The notes under the pieces: generated by a model
The model's input: the letters and a program-made list of their open reading frames with translations, nothing else
The model's database searches: none
What the model was told of the DNA's origin: nothing
DNA from: Microbacterium enclense
GTDB taxonomy: Bacteria > Actinomycetota > Actinomycetes > Actinomycetales > Microbacteriaceae
Length of the DNA stretch: 54,932 nucleotides
Assembly: GCF_004022425.1 (NCBI RefSeq)
Contig: NZ_RBZY01000016.1
Coordinates: 5,698 to 60,629 of the forward strand
Reading direction: 5' to 3'
Position numbers and translations under genes: made by a program
Part shown: piece by piece, positions 16,572-24,761 of the stretch
How the letters are laid out: every line of letters begins with the position of its first letter
Position numbering within the stretch: the first letter of the stretch is position 1

Positions 16572-16634
16572 AACTCCTGCACCCGAACGCGCTGCGCGCC
16601 TGTGGGCGGCTGCCGGCGGGCCGCTGCAGGAGTT
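16572..16634. promoter_or_regulatory. inverted repeat in the ku-ligD divergent promoter region
   Basis: AACTCCTGCA (16572-16581) and TGCAGGAGTT (16625-16634) are perfect inverted arms, extending imperfectly outward through CGCA. The arms are centred 53 bases apart, midway between the two start codons. A shared operator for ku and ligD is a plausible reading, and no known regulator's site is recognised. Confidence 0.35.
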
Positions 16635-16674
16635 ATGCGGCGCAACCCCGCGGCATCCGTCCCCTGCATCGCTC

Positions 16675-16680
16675 TACGCT
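16675..16680 (+). promoter_or_regulatory. -10 box (TACGCT) of a leaderless promoter for ligD
   Basis: TACGCT ends exactly six bases before the ATG at 16687. Confidence 0.5.
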
Positions 16681-16686
16681 GGGGCG

Positions 16687-19110
16687 ATGGCGGAGCAGAC
16701 GGTACGCATCGACGGCCGCCGGCTGCGCCTGTCGAACCTCGACAAGGTGCTGTACCCGGAGACGGGGACCACCAAGGGCGAGGTCATCGACTACTACAGC
16801 CGCATCGCTCCGCGGTTGCTCCCTCACGTAAGCGGGCGGCCCGTGACCCGTAAGCGCTGGCCCGACGGTGTCGGCACGGAGGCGGATCCCGGGGAGCCGT
16901 TCTTCGCCAAGGCGCTGGAGCCCGGCGCTCCGACCTGGATGCCACGGCATCCGATCGACCACTCGTCGGGGGCGAAGGACTATCCGCTCGTCGGCGACGT
17001 CCCGGCGTTGGTGTATCTCGCTCAGGTCGCGAGCCTCGAGCTGCATGTGCCGCAGTGGCGGTTCGACGCCGCCGGGAGCCGTCTGAACCCCGACCGGATC
17101 GTGCTGGACCTCGACCCGGGGCCGGGCGTCGGGCTCGCCGAGTGCGCCGAGGTCGCCCGGTGGGCCCGGACGATCCTGCGCGACATCGGTCTCGACCCAC
17201 TGCCGGTCACGAGCGGCAGCAAAGGCATCCATCTCTATGCGCATCTCGACGGGCGCCAGTCGAGCGACGCGGTCAGCGCCGTCGCGAAGGAGCTGGCCCG
17301 CGCGATCGAGGCCGATCACCCCGATCTCGTCGTGAGCCAGATGTCCAAAGCCGCCCGGCCCGGCAAGGTGTTCATCGACTGGAGTCAGAACAACGGCTCG
17401 AAGACGACGATCGCACCGTACTCGCTGCGCGGCCGCGCCGAGCCGACGGTCGCCGCCCCGCGCACGTGGGAGGAGCTCGACGACCCGGGGCTGCAGCACC
17501 TGCTGTTCCACGAAGTCCTCGAGCGACCCGGCGATCCCCTCGCGCCGATCGACGCCGTGGACGGCCCCCTCCGGGCGTACATCGCGAAGCGCACCGCAGG
17601 GCGCACGCCCGAGCCCGTCCCGGATGCGCCCCACGCCGACACGGACGGCGAGGGATCGCCGCGGTTCGTCATCCAGGAGCACCACGCCTCGCGCCTGCAC
17701 TGGGACCTGCGGCTCGAACGCGGCGGCGTGCTCGTCAGCTGGGCGGTCCCGAGAGGCGTCCCCGCCACGACCGGGAAGAACAGCCTCGCCGTCATGACCG
17801 AGGACCACCCGATGCAGTACCTCGACTTCGCGGGCGAGATCCCGCGCGGACAGTACGGCGCGGGCACCATGACCGTGTGGGACACCGGCACGTACGACCT
17901 CGAGAAGTGGCGCGACGACGAGGTCATCGCGACCCTCACCGGCCGTCCCGACGGTCCTCTGGGTCGCGTTCGACTCGCGCTCATCCGCACCGAGGGTTCG
18001 GGCGAGAAGTCGCAGTGGCTGCTGCACCGGATGAAGACGGATGCCGACGGCCACCCGCAGCGCGACGGCGAGCCTGTCGTGCCGCGCGCGGACCCCGCGC
18101 GCCGCGCATCGCCGTCATCCACCTCCGCACCGGCCGCCCCCTCCGACGTCCGCCCGATGCTCGCCACCGCGTCGACCGCCGGGCTGGCTCGCGCCGCCGC
18201 CGAGCGCTGGGGCCGGGAGTGGGTGGAGATGAAGTGGGATGGCATCCGCGGAATCGGAAGCTGGGACGGTGAGCGTCTGCGCCTGCGCTCCCGCAATGGC
18301 AACGACCTGACCGCCACCTACCCGGAACTGACGACCGTCGACCTCGGCCTGGGGTCCGCTCCGGCCATCCTCGACGGGGAGATCGTCGCCCTCGACCCCC
18401 AGGGTCGGCCGAGCTTCCCTCTCCTGCAGAAGCGGATGAACCTCGCGCAGGCACGGGAGATCTCGCACGAGGCGGCACGAACGCCCGTTCATCTGTACCT
18501 CTTCGACGTCCTGCAGGCCGACGGCCGCGATCTCACAGGTCTTCCGCTCGCCGAGCGCCGCGAGCTCCTCGAGGACCTCGCCGCCGACGCCGCGGACGTC
18601 GTCGTGGTGCCGCCGGTCTTCGACGACGTCGAGGCGGCGCTGGCGACGAGCGGACGATTCGGGCTCGAGGGCATCGTCGTCAAGGACCCCGACGCGCCGT
18701 ACCGGGGAGGCGAGCGCTCCGACCGGTGGCTCAAGGTCAAACACTCCCGCACGCAGGAGGTCGTCATCGGCGGCATCCGTCCGGGCAAGGGCAACCGTTC
18801 GGGCACGATCGGCTCGCTGCTGGTCGGCGTGCCCTCCGCTGCCGGCCTGCAGTACGCGGGGCGCGTGGGTTCGGGCTTCGGCGAGCAGACGCTCGCCCGC
18901 CTGTCCGCCCTCCTCGAACCCCTGCGGACGGATGCCGACCCCTTCGTCGGCGTCCCTGCGGCCGACGCCCGCGACGCGCTCTGGGTGCGGCCCGACCTCG
19001 TCGGCGAGGTGGAGTTCGCCGAGTTCACGCCCGGCGGAATCCTGCGGCAGGCGCGCTGGCGAGGACTCCGGCCCGACAAGGACCCGGCGGAGGTCGTCCG
19101 CGAGGACTGA
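16687..19110 (+). CDS. ligD: ATP-dependent DNA ligase D (polymerase-phosphoesterase-ligase)
   Basis: An 807-residue multifunctional end-joining enzyme with the domain order of mycobacterial LigD. Residues 1-300 are the archaeo-eukaryotic primase-type polymerase (catalytic DLDPG near 140, SGSKGIHLYA, FIDWSQNNGSKTTIAPYSLRGR). Residues about 325-470 are the 3'-phosphoesterase (RFVIQEHHASRLHWDLRLE with the metal-binding His and Asp; LDFAGEIPRGQYGAG). Residues about 500-807 are the ATP-dependent ligase, with nucleophile Lys in MKWDGIRG near 515, the DGEIV motif, EGIVVKDPDAPY, and SDRWLKVKHSRTQE. It fills in, trims and seals ends held by Ku, encoded divergently. ATG 16687 fits the leaderless box upstream. 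Its stop is three bases from that of the convergent CDF gene. Confidence 0.96.
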   Translation: MAEQTVRIDGRRLRLSNLDKVLYPETGTTKGEVIDYYSRIAPRLLPHVSGRPVTRKRWPDGVGTEADPGEPFFAKALEPGAPTWMPRHPIDHSSGAKDYPLVGDVPALVYLAQVASLELHVPQWRFDAAGSRLNPDRIVLDLDPGPGVGLAECAEVARWARTILRDIGLDPLPVTSGSKGIHLYAHLDGRQSSDAVSAVAKELARAIEADHPDLVVSQMSKAARPGKVFIDWSQNNGSKTTIAPYSLRGRAEPTVAAPRTWEELDDPGLQHLLFHEVLERPGDPLAPIDAVDGPLRAYIAKRTAGRTPEPVPDAPHADTDGEGSPRFVIQEHHASRLHWDLRLERGGVLVSWAVPRGVPATTGKNSLAVMTEDHPMQYLDFAGEIPRGQYGAGTMTVWDTGTYDLEKWRDDEVIATLTGRPDGPLGRVRLALIRTEGSGEKSQWLLHRMKTDADGHPQRDGEPVVPRADPARRASPSSTSAPAAPSDVRPMLATASTAGLARAAAERWGREWVEMKWDGIRGIGSWDGERLRLRSRNGNDLTATYPELTTVDLGLGSAPAILDGEIVALDPQGRPSFPLLQKRMNLAQAREISHEAARTPVHLYLFDVLQADGRDLTGLPLAERRELLEDLAADAADVVVVPPVFDDVEAALATSGRFGLEGIVVKDPDAPYRGGERSDRWLKVKHSRTQEVVIGGIRPGKGNRSGTIGSLLVGVPSAAGLQYAGRVGSGFGEQTLARLSALLEPLRTDADPFVGVPAADARDALWVRPDLVGEVEFAEFTPGGILRQARWRGLRPDKDPAEVVRED
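16937..16952. repeat. inverted pair of GGATGCC with 2-bp spacer
   Basis: GGATGCC-AC-GGCATCC lies inside ligD, encoding part of WMPRHPID. Confidence 0.75.
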
Positions 19111-19113
19111 GCG

Positions 19114-20031
19114 CTACGCGTGCTGCGCGTCGTGCTCGACGTGACCGGCGGGCTCGAGCTGGAACGTGGAGTGCTCGACGTCGAAGTGGTCGGCGAGACA
19201 GGTCTGGAGGGATGCCAGGATGCGCGCCGCCCGGCCGTCGGCGAGGGCAGAGTCCTGAACGACGACGTGCGCGCTGAACACGGGGGCTCCGCGGGTAAGC
19301 TGCCACACGTGGACGTCGTGCACATCGACGACGCCGTCGGCCTCGCGTAGGTGCTCCCGGATCTCGGCCACCTGGACACCGGTCGGCGCGGACTCGGTGA
19401 GCACGACCATGACCTCGCGCAGGAGCCCGATCGCCCGCGGCACGATCATCACCGCGATGAACAGCGAGGCGATGGCATCCGCCTGCACGAATCCGGTCGC
19501 CACGATGACGATCGCCGCGACGATCACAGCGACTGAACCGATCAGGTCGCCGAGCACCTCGAGGTAGGCGCCGCGGACGTTGATGCTGCGCTTCTGCGCG
19601 CGCCCGAGCAGCCACATCGACACGGCATTCGCGATCAGGCCGACGACGGCCACGACCAGCATGAGGCCGCCCTGCACCTCGGCCTCGCCCGGTGAGACGA
19701 GCCGCTGCACGGCCTCGAACGCGACCCACAGGCTCAGGACGATGAGGACGATGGCGTTGACGAGCGCCCCGAGCACCTCGGCGCGCTGGTACCCGTACGT
19801 GCGGCGATCATCGGCGGGACGCGCCGCGATGGCCGTCGCGATGAGCGCCACGACGAGGGCTGCGGCATCGGTGAACATGTGTGCGGCGTCGGCGAGCAGA
19901 GCGAGCGATCCGGTGACGATCGCGCCGACGACCTGCACGATCATCACGGTCGCGGTGAGCGTCAGAGCGATTGAAAGCAGCCGTCGGTTCCCGGCATCGC
20001 GGATGCCACCGGCGGGTGCGTGATCGTGCAT
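19114..20031 (-). CDS. cation diffusion facilitator (CDF) metal exporter
   Basis: A 305-residue CzcD/ZitB-like CDF protein with six membrane helices and a cytosolic C-terminal domain (about 210-295, GVVDVHDVHVWQLTRGAPVFSAHVV), plus a short His-containing N-terminus (MHDH) and C-terminus (HVEHDAQHA). Helix 2 has His51 and Asp55 (DAAHMFTD). Helix 5 has Glu158 where zinc-type members usually have His, with Asp162 retained (YLEVLGD); the metal-site ligand set is therefore H-D / E-D. The family exports divalent cations in exchange for protons. ATG 20031 is preceded by TAGCCT at a six-base distance. It is convergent with ligD. Confidence 0.92.
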   Translation of the reverse strand: MHDHAPAGGIRDAGNRRLLSIALTLTATVMIVQVVGAIVTGSLALLADAAHMFTDAAALVVALIATAIAARPADDRRTYGYQRAEVLGALVNAIVLIVLSLWVAFEAVQRLVSPGEAEVQGGLMLVVAVVGLIANAVSMWLLGRAQKRSINVRGAYLEVLGDLIGSVAVIVAAIVIVATGFVQADAIASLFIAVMIVPRAIGLLREVMVVLTESAPTGVQVAEIREHLREADGVVDVHDVHVWQLTRGAPVFSAHVVVQDSALADGRAARILASLQTCLADHFDVEHSTFQLEPAGHVEHDAQHA

Positions 20032-20037
20032 GGCTCC

Positions 20038-20043
20038 AGGCTA
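20038..20043 (-). promoter_or_regulatory. -10 box (TAGCCT) of a leaderless promoter for the CDF gene
   Basis: TAGCCT on the minus strand ends six bases before ATG 20031. Confidence 0.55.
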
Positions 20044-20088
20044 GAGCCGGGTCGTCGGGTCCGGAGGGGTTTGCCGCTAGTCGGGAAT

Positions 20089-20107
20089 GAGAGCGGTTCT
20101 CGCTCTC
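20089..20107 (-). terminator. hairpin after rdgB
   Basis: GAGAGCG (20089-20095) and CGCTCTC (20101-20107) pair around GTTCT. It lies between the rdgB stop and the CDF promoter and may end the murI-rph-rdgB transcript; no T-run follows. Confidence 0.4.
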
Positions 20108-20131
20108 GCCGCGGGTGTCAGGGCCCCGGCG

Positions 20132-20728
20132 TCAGAGCGTCTGCAGCAGCGGCACGAGGCTGCGGAACGCGCGCGCCCGATGCGACTGCGCGTTCTTCTC
20201 CTCCGCTGTCCACTCCCCGACCGTGCGCTCAGATCCGGCATCCTGTCCGTCCGGAATGAAGATCGGGTCGTAGCCGAACCCGCCCGGGCCGGCGGGCGCC
20301 GTCGCGAGGCGGCCGGGCCAGCGGCCCTCGACCATGTCCTCGGTGCCGTCAGGGCGCACGAGCGCGATCACCGACACGAACTGCGCTGTGCGGTGCGGGT
20401 CGGCGACGTCGGACAGCTGGTCGAGCAGCAGCTCGAGATTGGCCGCGGCATCCTTCCTGTGACCGGCCCAGTAGGCCGAGAACACGCCAGGCGATCCGCC
20501 CAGCACATCGACCGCGACACCCGAGTCGTCGGCCAGCGCGGGGAGCCCCGTGTGCGCCGCGGCGGCGCGCGCCTTGATGAGCGCGTTCGCGGCGAACGTC
20601 ACGCCGTCCTCGACCGGTTCGGGGCCGTCGTACCCGACGACCTCGAGATCGGGGCGGGTCGCCGCGACGATGGCCTGGAACTCCTCGACCTTGTGCGGGT
20701 TGTGCGTGGCCAGAACGACGCGGGCCAT
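20132..20728 (-). CDS. rdgB: XTP/dITP diphosphatase (RdgB/HAM1)
   Basis: A 198-residue Ham1-family nucleotide-sanitising enzyme that hydrolyses dITP/XTP to the monophosphate, keeping deaminated purines out of DNA. Diagnostic segments are the start [14 protein letters not shown], the metal and substrate loop [37 protein letters not shown]-type (here SAYWAG), and [13 protein letters not shown]. It begins one base after the rph stop on the same strand, so the two are co-transcribed, a common actinobacterial pairing (murI-rph-rdgB). Confidence 0.95.
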   Translation of the reverse strand: [198 protein letters not shown]

Positions 20729-20729
20729 G

Positions 20730-21455
20730 TCAGGCGTTCAGCGCCGCGGTCTGCAGGTCGCGCAGCTCGGCGCAGCCGTTGACACCGAGCTCGAGCAGCT
20801 GGTCGAGCTCGCGCTTGTCGAACGGCGCGCCCTCGGCCGTGCCCTGCACCTCGACGAAGAGTCCCCGGCCGGTGACCACGACGTTCATGTCGGTCTCGGC
20901 GCGCACATCCTCGACGTACGCCAGGTCGAGCATCGGGGTGCCGTCGATGATGCCGACCGACACCGCCGACACCGAATCGATGAGCACCTCCGAGCGCTGC
21001 GCGATGAACTTCTTCTCGCGGCCCCAGGCGATGGCATCCGCGAGGGCGACGTACGCGCCCGTGATCGCCGCGGTGCGCGTCCCGCCGTCGGCCTGCAGCA
21101 CGTCGCAGTCGATCACGATCGTGTTCTCGCCCAGTGCCTTCGTGTCGACGACCGCGCGCAGCGCGCGACCGATCAGCCGCGAGATCTCGTGCGTTCGTCC
21201 GCCGACCTTGCCCTTGATGCTCTCGCGGTCGTTGCGGCTGTTCGTCGCGCGCGGAAGCATCGCGTACTCGGCCGTGACCCAGCCCTTGCCCTTGCCCGTG
21301 AGCCAGCGCGGGACGCCGTTCGTGAACGACGCGGTGCACAGCACCTTCGTGCCGCCGAAAGTGATGAGCGCCGAGCCCTCCGCATGGGCCGACCACCCGC
21401 GCTCGATCGTCACGGGGCGCAGCTGGTCGTCGGTCCTGCCGTCTTTGCGGGTCAT
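20730..21455 (-). CDS. rph: ribonuclease PH
   Basis: A 241-residue phosphate-dependent 3'-exoribonuclease that trims tRNA 3' ends. The sequence matches the family throughout, including [33 protein letters not shown] with the phosphate-site arginines, [16 protein letters not shown], and [23 protein letters not shown]. The start at ATG 21455 is fixed by AGGAGGACCC directly upstream. It is the middle gene of murI-rph-rdgB, with 33 bases after murI. Confidence 0.96.
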   Translation of the reverse strand: MTRKDGRTDDQLRPVTIERGWSAHAEGSALITFGGTKVLCTASFTNGVPRWLTGKGKGWVTAEYAMLPRATNSRNDRESIKGKVGGRTHEISRLIGRALRAVVDTKALGENTIVIDCDVLQADGGTRTAAITGAYVALADAIAWGREKKFIAQRSEVLIDSVSAVSVGIIDGTPMLDLAYVEDVRAETDMNVVVTGRGLFVEVQGTAEGAPFDKRELDQLLELGVNGCAELRDLQTAALNA

Positions 21456-21488
21456 GGGTCCTCCTCAGGACGGAATGGATGCCACGCC

Positions 21489-22307
21489 TCAGCGCGGCAG
21501 GTCGATGGCGCCGGTCTGGACCAGCTGCACGTCGCGGATCTCACGCCCCATCAGGCGATGGGCGAGCCGCACGAACTCGTCGGCCGATGCGCCCGTGGCC
21601 TCGTAGTGGTGGGCGGGAACGGCATCCGGTCCCGCGAGCAGGTCGCGGGAGACCAGCTGGCGGTACACGTCCTTCGCCGTCTCGGTGTCGCTCGAGACGA
21701 GACTCACCTCGGGGCCCATGACGTAGCTGATGGCCCCCTCGAGGAACGGGTAGTGGGTGCAGCCCAACACGAGCGTGTCGACGCCGGCGTGCCGCAGCGG
21801 CGCGAGGTACTGCTCGGCGACGGTGAGCACCTCGGGCGAGTCGGTGACCCCGGCCTCGACGAACTCGACGAACCTCGGCGCCGCCTCGGCGAAGACCGTC
21901 AGGCGCTCGTTGACCTCGAGCATGTCCTGGTACGCGCGGGACCCGATCGTGCCGACGGTGCCGATCACGCCGACGCGGCCGTTGCGGGTCGTGGACATCG
22001 CCGTGCGCACCGCGGGTCCGATGACCTCCACCACGGGGATGTCGTAGCGCTCGCGCGCGTCGCGAAGCATGGCGGCGGAGGCGGTGTTGCAGGCGATCAC
22101 GAGCATCTTCACGCCCTGCTCGACCAGCGTGTCGAGCACCTCGAGCGCATAGCGCCGGACGTCGGCGATGGGCTTCGGTCCGTAGGGCGAACGGGCGGTG
22201 TCGCCGATGTACAGGATCGACTCGCGCGGCAGCTGCGCCGAGACCGCACGCGCGACGGTGAGACCACCGACCCCGGAGTCGAAGATGCCGATCGGCGCGT
22301 CGTTCAT
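21489..22307 (-). CDS. murI: glutamate racemase
   Basis: A 272-residue enzyme that makes D-glutamate for peptidoglycan. Both catalytic cysteines are present: Cys73 in IACNTAS and the second in LGCTHYPFL (about residue 184), along with the N-terminal [14 protein letters not shown] and [15 protein letters not shown] 22307 is preferred over the ATG two codons upstream because of its spacing to GGAT and to the TAGGCT box; the difference is only two residues. It is the first gene of murI-rph-rdgB and is divergent from pncB. Confidence 0.96.
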   Translation of the reverse strand: MNDAPIGIFDSGVGGLTVARAVSAQLPRESILYIGDTARSPYGPKPIADVRRYALEVLDTLVEQGVKMLVIACNTASAAMLRDARERYDIPVVEVIGPAVRTAMSTTRNGRVGVIGTVGTIGSRAYQDMLEVNERLTVFAEAAPRFVEFVEAGVTDSPEVLTVAEQYLAPLRHAGVDTLVLGCTHYPFLEGAISYVMGPEVSLVSSDTETAKDVYRQLVSRDLLAGPDAVPAHHYEATGASADEFVRLAHRLMGREIRDVQLVQTGAIDLPR

Positions 22308-22315
22308 AGGCATCC

Positions 22316-22321
22316 AGCCTA
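22316..22321 (-). promoter_or_regulatory. -10 box (TAGGCT) before murI
   Basis: TAGGCT on the minus strand ends eight bases before ATG 22307. The spacer itself contains the heptamer GGATGCC. Confidence 0.5.
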
Positions 22322-22372
22322 CCCACCGTGCCCCCCTGTCAAGGGCGCGCGGGCGTGCCGGGGCGCGCGCAA

Positions 22373-22378
22373 TAGGCT
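22373..22378 (+). promoter_or_regulatory. -10 box (TAGGCT) of a leaderless promoter for pncB
   Basis: TAGGCT ends exactly six bases before ATG 22385. Confidence 0.55.
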
Positions 22379-22384
22379 GGCGCG

Positions 22385-23707
22385 ATGACCCGCAGTACGG
22401 CCCTCCACACCGACCGCTACGAACTCACCATGCTCGACGCGGGCCTGCGCGACGGCACCGCCGAGCGCCGCTGCGTGTTCGAGGTGTTCGGCCGACGCCT
22501 TTCCGGCGGCCGTCGTTTCGGCGTCGTGGCGGGCACCGGCCGTCTGCTCGACGCGATCCGCGACTTCCGCTTCGGTGAGGACGAGCTGCGGTACCTGCGC
22601 GACAACCGGATCGTGGATGCCACGACGCTGGACTTCCTGGAGGGCTACCACTTCACGGGCTCCATCACCGGCTACCGCGAGGGCGAGATCTACTTCCCCG
22701 GCTCGCCGCTGCTGACGGTGGAGGGGACCTTCGCCGAGGCCGTGATCCTCGAGACGATCGCCCTCAGCGTGCTCAACTTCGACTCCGCGGTCGCCACCGC
22801 GGCATCCCGCATGAGCATCGCCGCGGGCGACCGGCCCCTCGCCGAGATGGGCTCCCGCCGCGCCGGCGAGGAATCTGCCGTCGCCGCCGCGCGCGCCGCG
22901 TACATCGCCGGCTTCGCGGCCACGAGCAACCTCGAGGCGGGCCGCCGTTGGGGTGTGCCGACCATGGGCACCGCCGCGCACGCGTGGACGCTTCTGCACG
23001 ACAGCGAGGAGGACGCGTTCCGCTCGCAGATCGACGCGCTCGGCACCGGGACGACCTTGCTGATCGACACGTACGACATCACCGAGGGCGTGCGCACGGC
23101 CGTGCGGGTCGCGGGCACGGGCCTCGGGGGCGTGCGCATCGACTCGGGCGACCTCCCGATCGTCGCCGGGGAGGTGCGCGCGCTGCTGGACGATCTCGGG
23201 GCCACGGGCACACGGATCACGGTCACGAGCGACCTCGACGAGTACGCGATCGCCTCCCTGGCCGCCTCCCCCGTCGACAGCTACGGCGTCGGCACTTCCG
23301 TCGTCACAGGATCGGGCTCGCCGACGGCCGGCCTGGTGTTCAAGCTCGTGGCGCGCGCCGACGCCGACGGGTCATGGGTGCCCGTCGCCAAGGCATCCGC
23401 TCAGAAGGCCTCGCACGGGGGTCGCAAGGCGGCGTTCCGCGCGCTCGACGGCGGCACCGCCACCTCCGAACTGATCGTCGTGAGCGACGGCTTCGAGGAA
23501 CTCTCCACCGCCGCGGAACACCCGGACGCGCGTGCGCTCCAGGTTCCGTTGATCGTCGACGGCGAGCCGGATGCCGCCGCGCTCGGGCCGCAGGGCGTCG
23601 CGGCTGCGCGCGCGCACCATGCCCGCGTTCGCGAGGAACTCCCGGTCCGCGCTCTCGCCCTGAGCCGTTCGGAGCCCGCACTGCCGACCGAGTACCTGGA
23701 GGCCTGA
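22385..23707 (+). CDS. pncB: nicotinate phosphoribosyltransferase
   Basis: A 440-residue enzyme converting nicotinate and PRPP to nicotinate mononucleotide in NAD salvage. The N-terminal [33 protein letters not shown], the [29 protein letters not shown] segment, [16 protein letters not shown] (active-site His) and [14 protein letters not shown] mark the family. In the C-terminal half [10 protein letters not shown] and [10 protein letters not shown] form the barrel's phosphate-binding strands. The leaderless box at 22373 fixes the start. It is divergent from murI. Confidence 0.95.
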   Translation: MTRSTALHTDRYELTMLDAGLRDGTAERRCVFEVFGRRLSGGRRFGVVAGTGRLLDAIRDFRFGEDELRYLRDNRIVDATTLDFLEGYHFTGSITGYREGEIYFPGSPLLTVEGTFAEAVILETIALSVLNFDSAVATAASRMSIAAGDRPLAEMGSRRAGEESAVAAARAAYIAGFAATSNLEAGRRWGVPTMGTAAHAWTLLHDSEEDAFRSQIDALGTGTTLLIDTYDITEGVRTAVRVAGTGLGGVRIDSGDLPIVAGEVRALLDDLGATGTRITVTSDLDEYAIASLAASPVDSYGVGTSVVTGSGSPTAGLVFKLVARADADGSWVPVAKASAQKASHGGRKAAFRALDGGTATSELIVVSDGFEELSTAAEHPDARALQVPLIVDGEPDAAALGPQGVAAARAHHARVREELPVRALALSRSEPALPTEYLEA

Positions 23708-23892
23708 GCCTTCCGGCGGGGCGGCCCATGACAAGCGGCCGAGGGGATGAAAGGTCCTCCCGGTCGGGGTGAGCAGGTGTCCTCGACCCGGAGGCCGTCC
23801 GTGCGCGCACTTTAGCGTGGGCAGGATCGCCCCGTGAGTGGCGGCCTCGTGGTCGACCGGTCGGGCGAGCAACGCACCGAACGGAGAGTTCC

Positions 23893-24402
23893 ATGGCCGA
23901 CGATGCATCGCCGACCCGGCGGGCCGACCCCACACGCCGCGCCGTCCTCACGGCCGCGGCCTGGACCGCACCGGTGATCGCGTCGACGTTCGTCCCCGCG
24001 ATCGCCCAATCGGCCACCGCGGTGCCGATCTCGAAGCTGCGTATCGGCGACGACTGGAAGGTGCTGAACGGGAGCAAGTACGATCCCGCGACCAACAGCA
24101 CGCGCGGTCCGCTGGCGATCTACGCCTCGGCGCACTACGACCAGAACGTGACGTGGTGGCCGACGCGCGACCCCGAGCCCGCGCTCGTGCAGTACACCCT
24201 GCAGGTCGTCCCTCCCTCGCCCGCCGAGCCCACGACCCTGTCCGGGTCGCTCTCGATCGCCCTTGGCGGCTACGCGCAGCAGCTGAACTGGTACCCGGGA
24301 GAGAATGTGTACCCGCTCGCGACGGGGACGTACACCGTGACGTTCACGATCTACGGCTCCGGCGGAACGGCGTCGGAGGTCGAGAGCATCGTCCTGACGT
24401 GA
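23893..24402 (+). CDS. Tat-exported protein of unknown function
   Basis: A 169-residue protein whose N-terminus has a twin-arginine pattern (TRRAVLTAAAWTAPVIAS, with a second RR just before) and a cleavage-like AIAQSA around residue 40, so it is probably exported folded. The mature part looks all-beta (KLRIGDDWKVL, LVQYTLQVVPPSP, YTVTFTIYGSGGTASEVESIVLT), suggesting a small beta-sandwich; no family is recognised. GGAGAG seven bases before the ATG supports the start. It stands alone after pncB, with 185 bases of unremarkable DNA between, and its stop is 12 bases from the convergent DUF3039 gene. Confidence 0.75.
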   Translation: MADDASPTRRADPTRRAVLTAAAWTAPVIASTFVPAIAQSATAVPISKLRIGDDWKVLNGSKYDPATNSTRGPLAIYASAHYDQNVTWWPTRDPEPALVQYTLQVVPPSPAEPTTLSGSLSIALGGYAQQLNWYPGENVYPLATGTYTVTFTIYGSGGTASEVESIVLT

Positions 24403-24414
24403 ACCGTCTCGAGG

Positions 24415-24681
24415 TCAGCTCGTGAGGGATTCGTAGATCTCCTTGCACTGCGGGCACACGGGGAACTTCTCAGGATCGCGTCCCGGCGTCCACTTCTTGC
24501 CGCACAGCGCGCGCACGGGCTTGCCCGTCAACGCGGACTCGAGGATCTTGTCCTTCTTGACGTAGTGAGAGAACCGCTCGTGGTCGCCCGGCTCGATGTT
24601 CTCTTCCCGGATGAGCTCTTCGAGCTCACGGTCCAGGGTCGCCAGACCCCCGCTATCCGGTCGGTCGAGAGGGGTGCTCAT
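24415..24681 (-). CDS. DUF3039 family protein
   Basis: An 88-residue actinobacterial protein of the DUF3039 type. It contains HERFSHYVKKDKILESALTGKPVRALCGKKWTPGRDP and ends with FPVCPQCKEIYESL. Three cysteines (60, 76, 79) with nearby His residues suggest a small zinc-ribbon. Function is unknown. ATG 24681 gives the family's usual length; the much longer frame reading on from 25509 is antisense noise from the ABC permease. TACACT lies eight bases before the ATG. Confidence 0.85.
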   Translation of the reverse strand: MSTPLDRPDSGGLATLDRELEELIREENIEPGDHERFSHYVKKDKILESALTGKPVRALCGKKWTPGRDPEKFPVCPQCKEIYESLTS

Positions 24682-24761
24682 GGTCTGCCAGTGTAGCCGC
24701 GGAGCGCGCGTCATGGACGATTCGCGGCGGTCCGCCGTGCCCTCGCGGCGCGAGCTGCGAC

